From Rhodobacterales bacterium CG2_30_65_12 (GTDB lineage: Bacteria; Pseudomonadota; Alphaproteobacteria; Rhodobacterales; Rhodobacteraceae), in the NCBI GenBank assembly GCA_001873585.1, contig MNZL01000030.1, positions 1-14,193 of the forward strand: a stretch of DNA of 14,193 nt, read 5' to 3'. Below, in pieces: positions 1-6,979 of this stretch. Made by a program: the position numbers and the translations under genes. Each line of letters starts with the position of its first letter. The first letter of the stretch is position 1. The notes under the pieces were generated by a model. That model was not told the origin of the DNA. It saw only the letters and a program-made list of their open reading frames with translations, and did no database searches.

Positions 1-1
1 C

Positions 2-448
<447 letters not shown>

Positions 449-476
449 CCTCCCGCTGCAGCCGCGCGATCCACAT

Positions 477-507
477 GGCCCGGGCTCAGGCTCGGGCCTT
501 CCTTTTT
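477..507 (+). terminator. Rho-independent terminator of mtnA
   Basis: Arms 477-486 and 489-498 (GGCCCG outer pairing with CGGGCC) form a stem of up to 10 bp with two G-U wobbles. It is followed by a pyrimidine tract TTCCTTTTT at 499-507. The T-rich tail lies on the + side, so it ends mtnA transcription. It stops just before the convergent regulator's stop codon at 511. Confidence 0.8.
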
Positions 508-510
508 GCG

Positions 511-1479
511 TCAGTCCATCGCCATCAGCTCTTCAGCCACGCTCAGGCAGGTGACCATGTGGGTGACGTAACCACCGCGAATGGCGGCGAGCGAGGCTTC
601 GGTCTTGTCGGTGCCCGGCGTCACCAGAATGCCCATTTCGAGCCCAACGAGGTTTTCCAGCGGTATGCCGATCATCCGCTCGTCAAGCGGCCCGTGAATG
701 GCGTGGCCCTCGGCGTCGATGAACCGGCCGCAGATCACGCCTCGCGCCCCGCGTGCGAGGTTCCACGCGAGATCGTCAAGCGTGGCAAGGCCGGAGCCAA
801 CGATGTGGCTGTCCTGCGCCACCGTGCCTGTCGAGAACAGAAACTTGTTGCAGCTCTCCAGCCGGGCAAGCTGGCTGTGAATGATCGGCTCTTGGCGCAG
901 CTCCTCGGCGAGCTTGCGGTTTGTGAGCACAGCGGGCGCGTGCAGGTTGTAAACCTTTGCACCAAGCCGCTGGGCAAGCCGGGTTGAGCAGGCCTCGGCG
1001 GTGAAGCCGTAGGGCGTTGCCATCGAGCCCACAAGCTGCAGCACCGCGAAATCTTCGATCCGGGTTTTCTCGGTCGCCTCAGCCATATCGTAGATCGTCT
1101 TGCCCCAGGCCACGCCGAGCCGGTCGCCAGCGGTGAGCAGCTCTGGCAGCCAGGCCGCCGCACCCCGCACCACCCGGGAAAAGGTTTCTTCTTCATCGGC
1201 ACCCTCGTCTGGCACGACGTAAGCGGCCGTGAGCCCGAACTTTTTCACCAGATCCGCCGCCGCGCGGTGGGTGGTGAAGGCGGGTGCTGCCAGGGTGATC
1301 CGGATCATCCCCTTCTCGCGGGCTTCCTGCAGGTAATTCACCACCGTGGCGCGCGAGATATCGAGCCGGTCGGCGATTTCCTTCTGGTTCAACCCATCCT
1401 GATAATACATCCAGGCCACTTCGATGACGACGTTTTCGCCGCTTATCCGCCCTCTTGTCCTGCGTTTCGGCCCCGCCAT
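511..1479 (-). CDS. SorC-family sugar-binding transcriptional regulator
   Basis: A protein of 322 residues, usual for the SorC/DeoR-like COG2390 family. An N-terminal helix-turn-helix spans about residues 20-60, with YYQDGLNQKEIADRLDISR as core and ATVVNYLQEAREKGMI as recognition helix. The rest is a phosphosugar-binding domain of NagB/RpiA-like fold, with GVAWGKTIYDMA typical of the ligand site and a C-terminal GGYVTHMVTC block. I prefer the ATG at 1479 over the GTG at 1509. An AGGTG Shine-Dalgarno lies 6 bases before the ATG, and the family's homology begins after it. The gene is divergent from the aldolase-dehydrogenase fusion across about 110 bp holding a promoter, so it most likely controls that gene in response to a phosphorylated sugar or polyol. 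Family members act as repressors or activators; the sequence does not decide which, nor the ligand. Confidence 0.9.
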   Translation of the reverse strand: MAGPKRRTRGRISGENVVIEVAWMYYQDGLNQKEIADRLDISRATVVNYLQEAREKGMIRITLAAPAFTTHRAAADLVKKFGLTAAYVVPDEGADEEETFSRVVRGAAAWLPELLTAGDRLGVAWGKTIYDMAEATEKTRIEDFAVLQLVGSMATPYGFTAEACSTRLAQRLGAKVYNLHAPAVLTNRKLAEELRQEPIIHSQLARLESCNKFLFSTGTVAQDSHIVGSGLATLDDLAWNLARGARGVICGRFIDAEGHAIHGPLDERMIGIPLENLVGLEMGILVTPGTDKTEASLAAIRGGYVTHMVTCLSVAEELMAMD

Positions 1480-1490
1480 CGCATCACCTA

Positions 1491-1528
1491 TTTTATCTAT
1501 GACAATCACATTTGACTTTTGTATAAAA
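1491..1528. promoter_or_regulatory. Candidate regulator-binding site in the divergent gap
   Basis: Inverted hexamers TTTTAT (1491-1496) and ATAAAA (1523-1528) lie 32 bp apart centre to centre, close to three helical turns. They flank and overlap the promoter of the fusion gene. A SorC-type oligomer could bind here. The match is AT-rich and one arm overlaps the -10 box, so chance is possible. Confidence 0.25.
1499..1527 (+). promoter_or_regulatory. Sigma-70-type promoter of the aldolase-dehydrogenase fusion
   Basis: ATGACA at 1499-1504 matches the -35 consensus at 5 of 6 bases. A 17-bp spacer separates it from TATAAA at 1522-1527, which matches the -10 consensus at 5 of 6. Predicted transcription start is near 1534, giving a leader of about 54 nt before the ATG at 1588. 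Strong by the standards of a GC-rich genome. It overlaps the 5' side of the divergent regulator, which suits autoregulation. Confidence 0.65.
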
Positions 1529-1587
1529 AGCCCGACAGATCAAGGCTGCTGATTGGCATGGCCGTTGAACACACTGAGGAGTTTCAG

Positions 1588-3630
1588 ATGATCGAGAACA
1601 GATGGCAAGATGCCGAGGCGCAAATGTTTCAAGATGACGCCGGCAGCGACCCTGCCGCGCGCGCCTTGGCGCTGCGGGTCTATTCCTCGCGGCTGATCGG
1701 CGCCGAGCCGGATCTGGTGATGCACGGTGGCGGCAATACCTCGCTGAAGCTCACCATGCGCGATCTTTACGGCGATCCGATGGAGGTGATCTGCATCAAG
1801 GGGTCGGGCACCGATCTGGCGCGGATCGACGCGCGCGGCATGCCCGCCGTGCGGCTTGATCCGCTGCGCCGGCTGCGCACGCTGGCGGTGGTGTCGGACG
1901 CCGATATGGTTAACACCCTGCGCGCGAACCTCGTCGATACCACCGCGCCCAACCCTTCGGTTGAAACACTGCTGCACGCCTACCTGCCGCAAACCTATGT
2001 GAACCACACCCACGCCACGCCGATGCTGGTGCTCGCCAACCTGCCCGAGGCCGCCGAGGCGGTGCGAGAGCTGTTTGGCGAGAGGCTGGCGCTGGTTGAC
2101 TATGTGCGCCCCGGCTTCGAGCTGGGGCGGCGCACGGCGCAAGCCTTCGAGGCCCATCCCGAGGCCGAGGGGCTCTTGCTTCTGCACCATGGCCACGTCA
2201 CCTGGGGCGACGATGCCCGCGCCGCTTACGAGCGGGTGCTGGCGCACGCCAACCTGGTGGAAGACTGGCTTGCCCAGCGCCGGCCCGCGCCGCTCAAACC
2301 ATCCGCCGCCCTGCCCGCGCCCAAGCGCGCGGCAACCCTCGCCGCCCTGCGCGGGGCGCTTGCCGCCGATCTGCCGGTGGATGCGCCGATGCCGGTGCTG
2401 GTGGCGCGCGACGATTCCGCGATGATGGCATTTCTCGCCCGCGCCGATCTTTCCGATCTTGCCTCCCGTGGCGTTGCCACCCCAGATCACGTGATCCGCA
2501 TCAAGGGCCAGCCGCTGCACCTCACCGCCGCCAATGTGGCCGGCGGCACCGAAGCCATTGGCGCGAAGGTAACGGCCTTCGCCGAGGCCTACACCGCCTA
2601 TTTTGAAACCCAGGCACCGCGTTTTGCTCAGCGTCCCGAGATGGTTTCGCCCATGCCTGCCCTCGCCTGGATCGACGGTGTTGGCCTTGTCGGGATCGGC
2701 GAAGATGCCGCCCGGGCGCGGATCGCCGCCGATCTTGGTGTGCAGAACACCAGGGTGATGGCCGATGCCGAGGCCGTTGGCGGCTACCGCCCGATCGGCG
2801 CGGCCGATCTGTTCGACATGGAATACTGGCCGCTTGAGCGCGCCAAGCTGGGCACCGCCAAAGCGCCAAGCCTGCAAGGCCGCGTGGTGCTGATCACCGG
2901 CGGTGCCGGCGCAATTGGGCTGGCCACGGCGCAGGCCTTCGCCGCGCGGGGTGCGACGATCTTTCTCGTCGACCGCGATCCCGATGCGCTGGAGCGCGGG
3001 CTGGCCGGGCTCGGCCCCGACCACGCCGGTGTTACCGCCGATATCACCCAAACGGGCGAACCCGCCCGCGCCGTCGAGGCTTGCATGTTGCGCTTCGGCG
3101 GGCTCGACATCCTCGTTAACAACGCCGGTGCCGCGATCAACGGCGATGTGGCGACCCTGCCTCAGGAAACCCTGCGCGCCGCCTTCGAGCTCAACTTCTT
3201 CTCGCACTTCGCCTTTTCGCAGGCCGCCGTGGCGGTGTTCCGGGCGCAAGGGCGCGGCGGGCAGATCCTGTTCAACGTCTCCAAGCAGGCGGTGAACCCG
3301 GGCAAGGGCTTTGCCGCCTACGGCCTGCCGAAAGCGACCACCTTCTTCCTCTTGCGCCAGCTTGCGCTGGAGCTCGGGGCGGAGGGCGTCCGGGTGAACG
3401 GGATCAACGCCGACCGCATCCGCTCTGGCCTTCTCACGCCGGAAATGATCGCCGCCCGCGCGGCCGCCCGGGGCGTGGATGAGGCCACCTACCTTGGCGG
3501 CAACCTGCTGCGCCGCGAGGTCGAGGCGCGCCACGTCGGCGAGGCTTTCGTGGCGCTCGCGCTCTCGGAACGCACCACTGGCCACGTGATCACGGTGGAC
3601 GGCGGCAATATCGAGGCCGCGCTGCGCTGA
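1588..3630 (+). CDS. Bifunctional class II aldolase / short-chain dehydrogenase (RhaD-like fusion)
   Basis: A 680-residue two-domain cytoplasmic protein. Residues about 1-340 are a zinc-dependent class II aldolase: HGGGNTS phosphate loop at 46-52, likely catalytic Glu126 in PSVETLLHAY, metal-binding His140 and His142 in VNHTHAT, and a third ligand in LLHHGH at 199-203. Residues about 430-680 are a classical SDR: TGGAGAIG nucleotide loop at 437-444, Asp462 after the second strand (favouring NAD), NNAG at 511-514, and catalytic Ser565, Tyr578 and Lys582 (YGLPK). Characterised proteins of this layout split rhamnulose-1-phosphate into dihydroxyacetone phosphate and lactaldehyde, then oxidise the aldehyde. 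No rhamnose kinase, isomerase or transporter is visible, so the substrate is open. The start is ATG 1588, behind TGAGGAG and downstream of the predicted transcription start; the in-frame TTG at 1519 would lie upstream of that start. Confidence 0.88.
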   Translation: MIENRWQDAEAQMFQDDAGSDPAARALALRVYSSRLIGAEPDLVMHGGGNTSLKLTMRDLYGDPMEVICIKGSGTDLARIDARGMPAVRLDPLRRLRTLAVVSDADMVNTLRANLVDTTAPNPSVETLLHAYLPQTYVNHTHATPMLVLANLPEAAEAVRELFGERLALVDYVRPGFELGRRTAQAFEAHPEAEGLLLLHHGHVTWGDDARAAYERVLAHANLVEDWLAQRRPAPLKPSAALPAPKRAATLAALRGALAADLPVDAPMPVLVARDDSAMMAFLARADLSDLASRGVATPDHVIRIKGQPLHLTAANVAGGTEAIGAKVTAFAEAYTAYFETQAPRFAQRPEMVSPMPALAWIDGVGLVGIGEDAARARIAADLGVQNTRVMADAEAVGGYRPIGAADLFDMEYWPLERAKLGTAKAPSLQGRVVLITGGAGAIGLATAQAFAARGATIFLVDRDPDALERGLAGLGPDHAGVTADITQTGEPARAVEACMLRFGGLDILVNNAGAAINGDVATLPQETLRAAFELNFFSHFAFSQAAVAVFRAQGRGGQILFNVSKQAVNPGKGFAAYGLPKATTFFLLRQLALELGAEGVRVNGINADRIRSGLLTPEMIAARAAARGVDEATYLGGNLLRREVEARHVGEAFVALALSERTTGHVITVDGGNIEAALR

Positions 3631-3635
3631 ACGCC

Positions 3636-4727
3636 TCAGCGTGGTGGCGGGCCGATCGAATCCCGTTCCACCAGCTCGCATTCAAGCTTCACCGGGCGGT
3701 TTTCCACCCCGCGCGGCGCAGGTTCGCCAAGCACCCGCTCGACCGCCCAACGCCCCATCGCGCGGCTGGGCAGGATCATCGAGGTCAGCGGCGGCGACAT
3801 GTGCAGCGCCGTTTCGGTATCATCATAGCCGATCACCGAAATATCTTCGGGGATGCGTTTGCCCATCTCCTTGAGCGCTTCATAACAGCCGATCGCCATG
3901 CGGTCGTTCTGGCAGAAGATCGCCGTGGGCGGCGTGTCGAGGCTCATAAGCTGGCGCGTGCCGCGATACCCCGCCGAGGGCGACCAATCGCCCTCCACCA
4001 CCAGTTCGGGCGCGAAGGGGATATCGGCGCTGGCGAGCGCGTTGCGGTAGCCTTGCACGCGGTCGCGCGCGGCTTCCATGAACATTTCGCCGGTAATCGT
4101 GCCAATCCGCCGGTGGCCCGCGTCGATCAGCGCATTCGTCGCCCGGTGCCCGCCGGCCGTTTCCGCCGGCACCACGGCGGGCAGGTTTTCCGCGGGATCG
4201 TAGCAATTGAGCAGCACCACCGGGATCGTCGTTTCACGCAAGGCGTTTGGGATCACCACGTCGCGGGTGAAGATGCAGGCGTAGATGATCGCCCGCACCC
4301 CCATGCCGATGAACAACTCCGCCGTGGCCGGCTCCAGCATCGGATCGTTGTCGGACTCGGCCACCAGAACAACCGCGTTGATCGAGCGGGCGATCTCACG
4401 CACGCCGTCGAGCATCACGATCCCCTCCGGGCTGGTCGTGATCTTGTCGATCACCAGGCCTATGGTGCCGCCCGAGGTTTCGCGCGGCTGGCGGGCGCTG
4501 CGCGGTGGTGAGAATGCATAGCCAAGCTCGCGCGCGGCCAGCAATACCCGCTGCCGGGTGGGCTCGGAGATATGCGCCGAGGTGTTGCCGCCCAGAACGA
4601 ACGAAACCGTCGATTGCGAACAGCCAGCCACGCGGGCGACGTCTTGCATCGTTACGCGCTTGCGTCCGGGCACCTTGCCAAGGCCCGGCCTGCGGCCCTC
4701 GGTCGTGTTGATCGTATCATCCACCAT
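3636..4727 (-). CDS. LacI-family transcriptional regulator, distal gene of the galactoside cluster
   Basis: A protein of 363 residues. After an unusually long polar N-terminal stretch of about 24 residues comes the LacI helix-turn-helix (VTMQDVARVAGCSQSTVSF, residues 25-43) and the hinge-helix region ending near GYAFSPP. The periplasmic-binding-protein-like ligand domain follows, with TIGLVIDKI at its first strand and the characteristic DISVIGYDDTE and LTSM blocks near the C-terminus. The start ATG at 4727 has a strong GGAGGAG Shine-Dalgarno. It lies 74 bp after galK on the same strand and converges with the aldolase fusion, whose stop is only 5 bp away. The likely role is galactose- or galactoside-responsive repressor of the operon, with operator-like sites upstream of the binding-protein gene. 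That target is inferred from position; the divergent SorC protein is a better candidate for the aldolase gene. Confidence 0.92.
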   Translation of the reverse strand: MVDDTINTTEGRRPGLGKVPGRKRVTMQDVARVAGCSQSTVSFVLGGNTSAHISEPTRQRVLLAARELGYAFSPPRSARQPRETSGGTIGLVIDKITTSPEGIVMLDGVREIARSINAVVLVAESDNDPMLEPATAELFIGMGVRAIIYACIFTRDVVIPNALRETTIPVVLLNCYDPAENLPAVVPAETAGGHRATNALIDAGHRRIGTITGEMFMEAARDRVQGYRNALASADIPFAPELVVEGDWSPSAGYRGTRQLMSLDTPPTAIFCQNDRMAIGCYEALKEMGKRIPEDISVIGYDDTETALHMSPPLTSMILPSRAMGRWAVERVLGEPAPRGVENRPVKLECELVERDSIGPPPR

Positions 4728-4776
4728 GGCTCCTCCATAGCAGGACGGACGCGCCCTTCAAGCCATCACTGCACTG

Positions 4777-4798
4777 TCGCCGGCCTCCTGCCGGACCG
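4777..4798 (-). other. Stem-loop between galK and the LacI-type regulator gene
   Basis: Perfect 5-bp arms CCGGC (4780-4784) and GCCGG (4790-4794) enclose a 5-nt loop. The stem extends by three pairs (TCG 4777-4779 with CGA 4797-4799) across a 2-nt bulge. It falls just after the galK stop codon in the transcript. No U-tract follows, so it is more likely a processing or partial-termination element than a full terminator. The rest of the 74-bp gap shows no convincing promoter. Confidence 0.4.
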
Positions 4799-4801
4799 AT
4801 A

Positions 4802-5902
4802 TCAGGTGACAGCGAGCACTCTGGCGTGGGCAAACTGCGCGGTGATCGCCGCGCACCAATCCTCGACTTGCGCGCGCGGCACAAGCGCCACAATCGCGCC
4901 GCCAAACCCGCCGCCGGTCTGCCGCGCTCCGAGCGCGCCGGCGTCGACCGCGGCCGCCACCAGCGCATCGGTTTCGGGCACGGTAATCTCGTAATCGTCC
5001 CGCTCGGAGGCGTGGCTTGCGATCATCAGCCGTCCGAACGCCACCGCATCGCCCTGCTGCAACGCGACGAGGCCTTCGCGGGTGAGGCGGTTATCGGTCA
5101 CGATATGCCGGGCGCGACGATTGAGCGGTTCGGGGATCGCGCCGATCCGCGCAAGGTCGCCGGGCCCGAGGTCGCTCAGCATCTCCACATCCAGCGCCGC
5201 ACTGGCCGCGTTGCATTCGGCCACCCTCGTGGCATAGCCGCTGTCGGTAAGCTGGTGGCTGACCCCGGAATGCACGACGACAAACCGATGCTCGGCAAAG
5301 CCCGGCACGGGAGTAAAGGCGAGTGTGCGGGTATCGAGAAACAGCGCCGCCCCGGGTTGGCCCACCGACGAGGTGAATTGGTCCATGATCCCGCAGGGCA
5401 TACCGACAAAATCATTCTCCACCGCCCGCGCGGCAATGGCGATCTCCTGCGGGCTCATCTCGATGCCATATAGCCGAGTCACCGCCCGCAAGCTGGCCAC
5501 CTCCAGCGCGGCCGAGCTTGAGAGCCCCGCGCCGAGCGGCAGGTTGGTGATCACGGCGGCGCGTAGCCCGGTTTCCGCCACCTGTGCCTCTGCCACCGCC
5601 TTGACGCAGCCAAGCAGGTAATCCGACCAACGCCCGGCACGAGCCTCGCCAATCGCCCGCGTCTCGGCTTCGTGGAAGGTATCGGACCAGGCCTCGATCA
5701 CGCCGGGCACCGCCCCGCGCGAGACGGCAACGGCCACGCTGAGATGCTTCAGCGCGATCGGCAGCACATAGCCGCCGTTATAGTCGGTGTGCTCACCGAG
5801 CAGGTTCACCCGCCCCGGTGCCGAGGCCACAACCTGCGGCGCGGTCCCGAAATGCGCCTCAAAGGCCGCCGCAACCGCCTGCAACTGGTCTGGCCCGCTC
5901 AT
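4802..5902 (-). CDS. galK: Galactokinase
   Basis: This GHMP-superfamily kinase phosphorylates alpha-D-galactose at C1 with ATP, the first Leloir step after mutarotation, in the cytoplasm. At 366 residues it is slightly short but complete. All three signatures are present: the galactokinase motif GRVNLLGEHTDYNGG (residues 30-44, with catalytic Arg31), the ATP-binding LPLGAGLSSSAALE (121-134), and the C-terminal GARQTGGGFGGA (325-336). The catalytic base is Asp174 in GIMDQF. The start ATG at 5902 overlaps the galT stop codon as ATGA, implying translational coupling. It is the last metabolic gene of the galactoside operon. The GEHTDYNGG motif and the Asp separate it from mevalonate and homoserine kinases. 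Confidence 0.96.
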   Translation of the reverse strand: MSGPDQLQAVAAAFEAHFGTAPQVVASAPGRVNLLGEHTDYNGGYVLPIALKHLSVAVAVSRGAVPGVIEAWSDTFHEAETRAIGEARAGRWSDYLLGCVKAVAEAQVAETGLRAAVITNLPLGAGLSSSAALEVASLRAVTRLYGIEMSPQEIAIAARAVENDFVGMPCGIMDQFTSSVGQPGAALFLDTRTLAFTPVPGFAEHRFVVVHSGVSHQLTDSGYATRVAECNAASAALDVEMLSDLGPGDLARIGAIPEPLNRRARHIVTDNRLTREGLVALQQGDAVAFGRLMIASHASERDDYEITVPETDALVAAAVDAGALGARQTGGGFGGAIVALVPRAQVEDWCAAITAQFAHARVLAVT

Positions 5903-6969
5903 TTGCGCTCCCCATCAAAAAGCGCGCCCTTGTAGTGCGCCGCCGGCAGCGTCCGCAAGCGCTCGGCTGCGGTTTCGGCGGTCAGGTCGCGCTGCGCTTC
6001 GGCCAGCATCTCGTAGCCCACCATGAATTTGCGCACACTCGCAGAGCGCAGGAGCGGCGGGTAGAAATGCGCGTGCAGCTGCCAGTGCCGGGTGTCGCCG
6101 GTTTGCAGCGGTGCGCCGTGCCAGCCCATCGTATAGGGAAACTCGGTCTGAAACAGGTTGTCGTAAGCGGTGGTGAGGCGTTTGAGGATGTCGGCCAGCC
6201 CATCGCGTTCCGGGTCTGCCAGATCGCGCAAGCGCGCCACTTGGCGGCGCGGCAGCAGCAAGGTTTCAAATGGCCAGACCGCCCACCACGGCACCAGCGC
6301 GAGCCAATGATCATTTTCCACCACGATGCGCTCGCGCCGTCTGGCTTCCTCGGCGGCGTAGTCCACCAGCAGAACGCGGCCGGTTTCGGCGTGATAGGCC
6401 TTCTGGCGCGCGTCTTCCGTCGCCACCTCGCTCGGGATGAAATCGGAGGCCCATATCTGCCCGTGCGGGTGCGGCTGCGAACAACCCATCACCGGGCCCT
6501 TGTTTTCGAACACCGCGACCCAATCCCAGGTTTGCCCAAGCTTGGTGATCTGCTCGGCCCAGGTATCGACCACGCCCCGGATGGCCGGGATGGAAAGCTC
6601 CGGCAAGGTAAGATCGTGGCGCTCGGAAAAGCACATGACGCGGGCAGTGCCGCGCACGTTTTCAGCACGAAACAGCGGATCATCCGTGCCGCTCGCGCCG
6701 TGTGGCGTATCGCTGAGCAGCGCCGGAAAATCATTGTCGAACACGAAAGCGCCCGTGTAATCGGGGTTCACCTCTCCCGAACTGCGGGTATTTCCGGCGC
6801 ACAGAAAACACCCCGGATCGTGGCGCGGGCGGCGCTCGATCACCGGCGTTTCCTGCAGCCCCTGCCACGGGCGCTTGTTGCGGTGCGGCGAAACCAGCAC
6901 CCATTCGCCCGTGAGCGGGTTGAAGCGGCGGTGCGGCGCATCGGTGATGAGAGGCTGAGCTCGGCTCAT
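5899..6969 (-). CDS. galT: Galactose-1-phosphate uridylyltransferase
   Basis: A 356-residue HIT-superfamily enzyme that exchanges UMP between UDP-glucose and galactose-1-phosphate, producing UDP-galactose and glucose-1-phosphate. The active-site block GCSQPHPHGQIW gives nucleophile His169 in HPH (167-169). Likely zinc ligands are Cys54 and Cys57 (CFLC), His118 in ERHD, and His167. The second domain carries the WQLHAHFYPPLLRS block (His299, His301). Class I GalT proteins of this length are common, and nothing is missing. ATG at 6969 follows a GAGGA Shine-Dalgarno about 8 bases upstream and lies 10 bp after the GH42 gene. The 3' end overlaps galK by 4 bp. The product needs GalE to regenerate UDP-glucose; no galE is in the window. 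Confidence 0.96.
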   Translation of the reverse strand: MSRAQPLITDAPHRRFNPLTGEWVLVSPHRNKRPWQGLQETPVIERRPRHDPGCFLCAGNTRSSGEVNPDYTGAFVFDNDFPALLSDTPHGASGTDDPLFRAENVRGTARVMCFSERHDLTLPELSIPAIRGVVDTWAEQITKLGQTWDWVAVFENKGPVMGCSQPHPHGQIWASDFIPSEVATEDARQKAYHAETGRVLLVDYAAEEARRRERIVVENDHWLALVPWWAVWPFETLLLPRRQVARLRDLADPERDGLADILKRLTTAYDNLFQTEFPYTMGWHGAPLQTGDTRHWQLHAHFYPPLLRSASVRKFMVGYEMLAEAQRDLTAETAAERLRTLPAAHYKGALFDGERK

Positions 6970-6979
6970 GCGTTCGTCC

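Noticed and set aside
1540..3681. A 713-residue open frame on the - strand opposite the aldolase-dehydrogenase gene.
   Set aside because: The + strand carries complete aldolase and SDR motifs and a promoter. The antisense frame has shadow-type composition and would overlap the LacI-type gene's 3' end.
4728..4760. A possible promoter (TTGAAG ... TATGGA) for the LacI-type gene.
   Set aside because: Matches are poor (4/6 and 3/6) and the -10 would overlap the ribosome-binding site, leaving no room for a leader.
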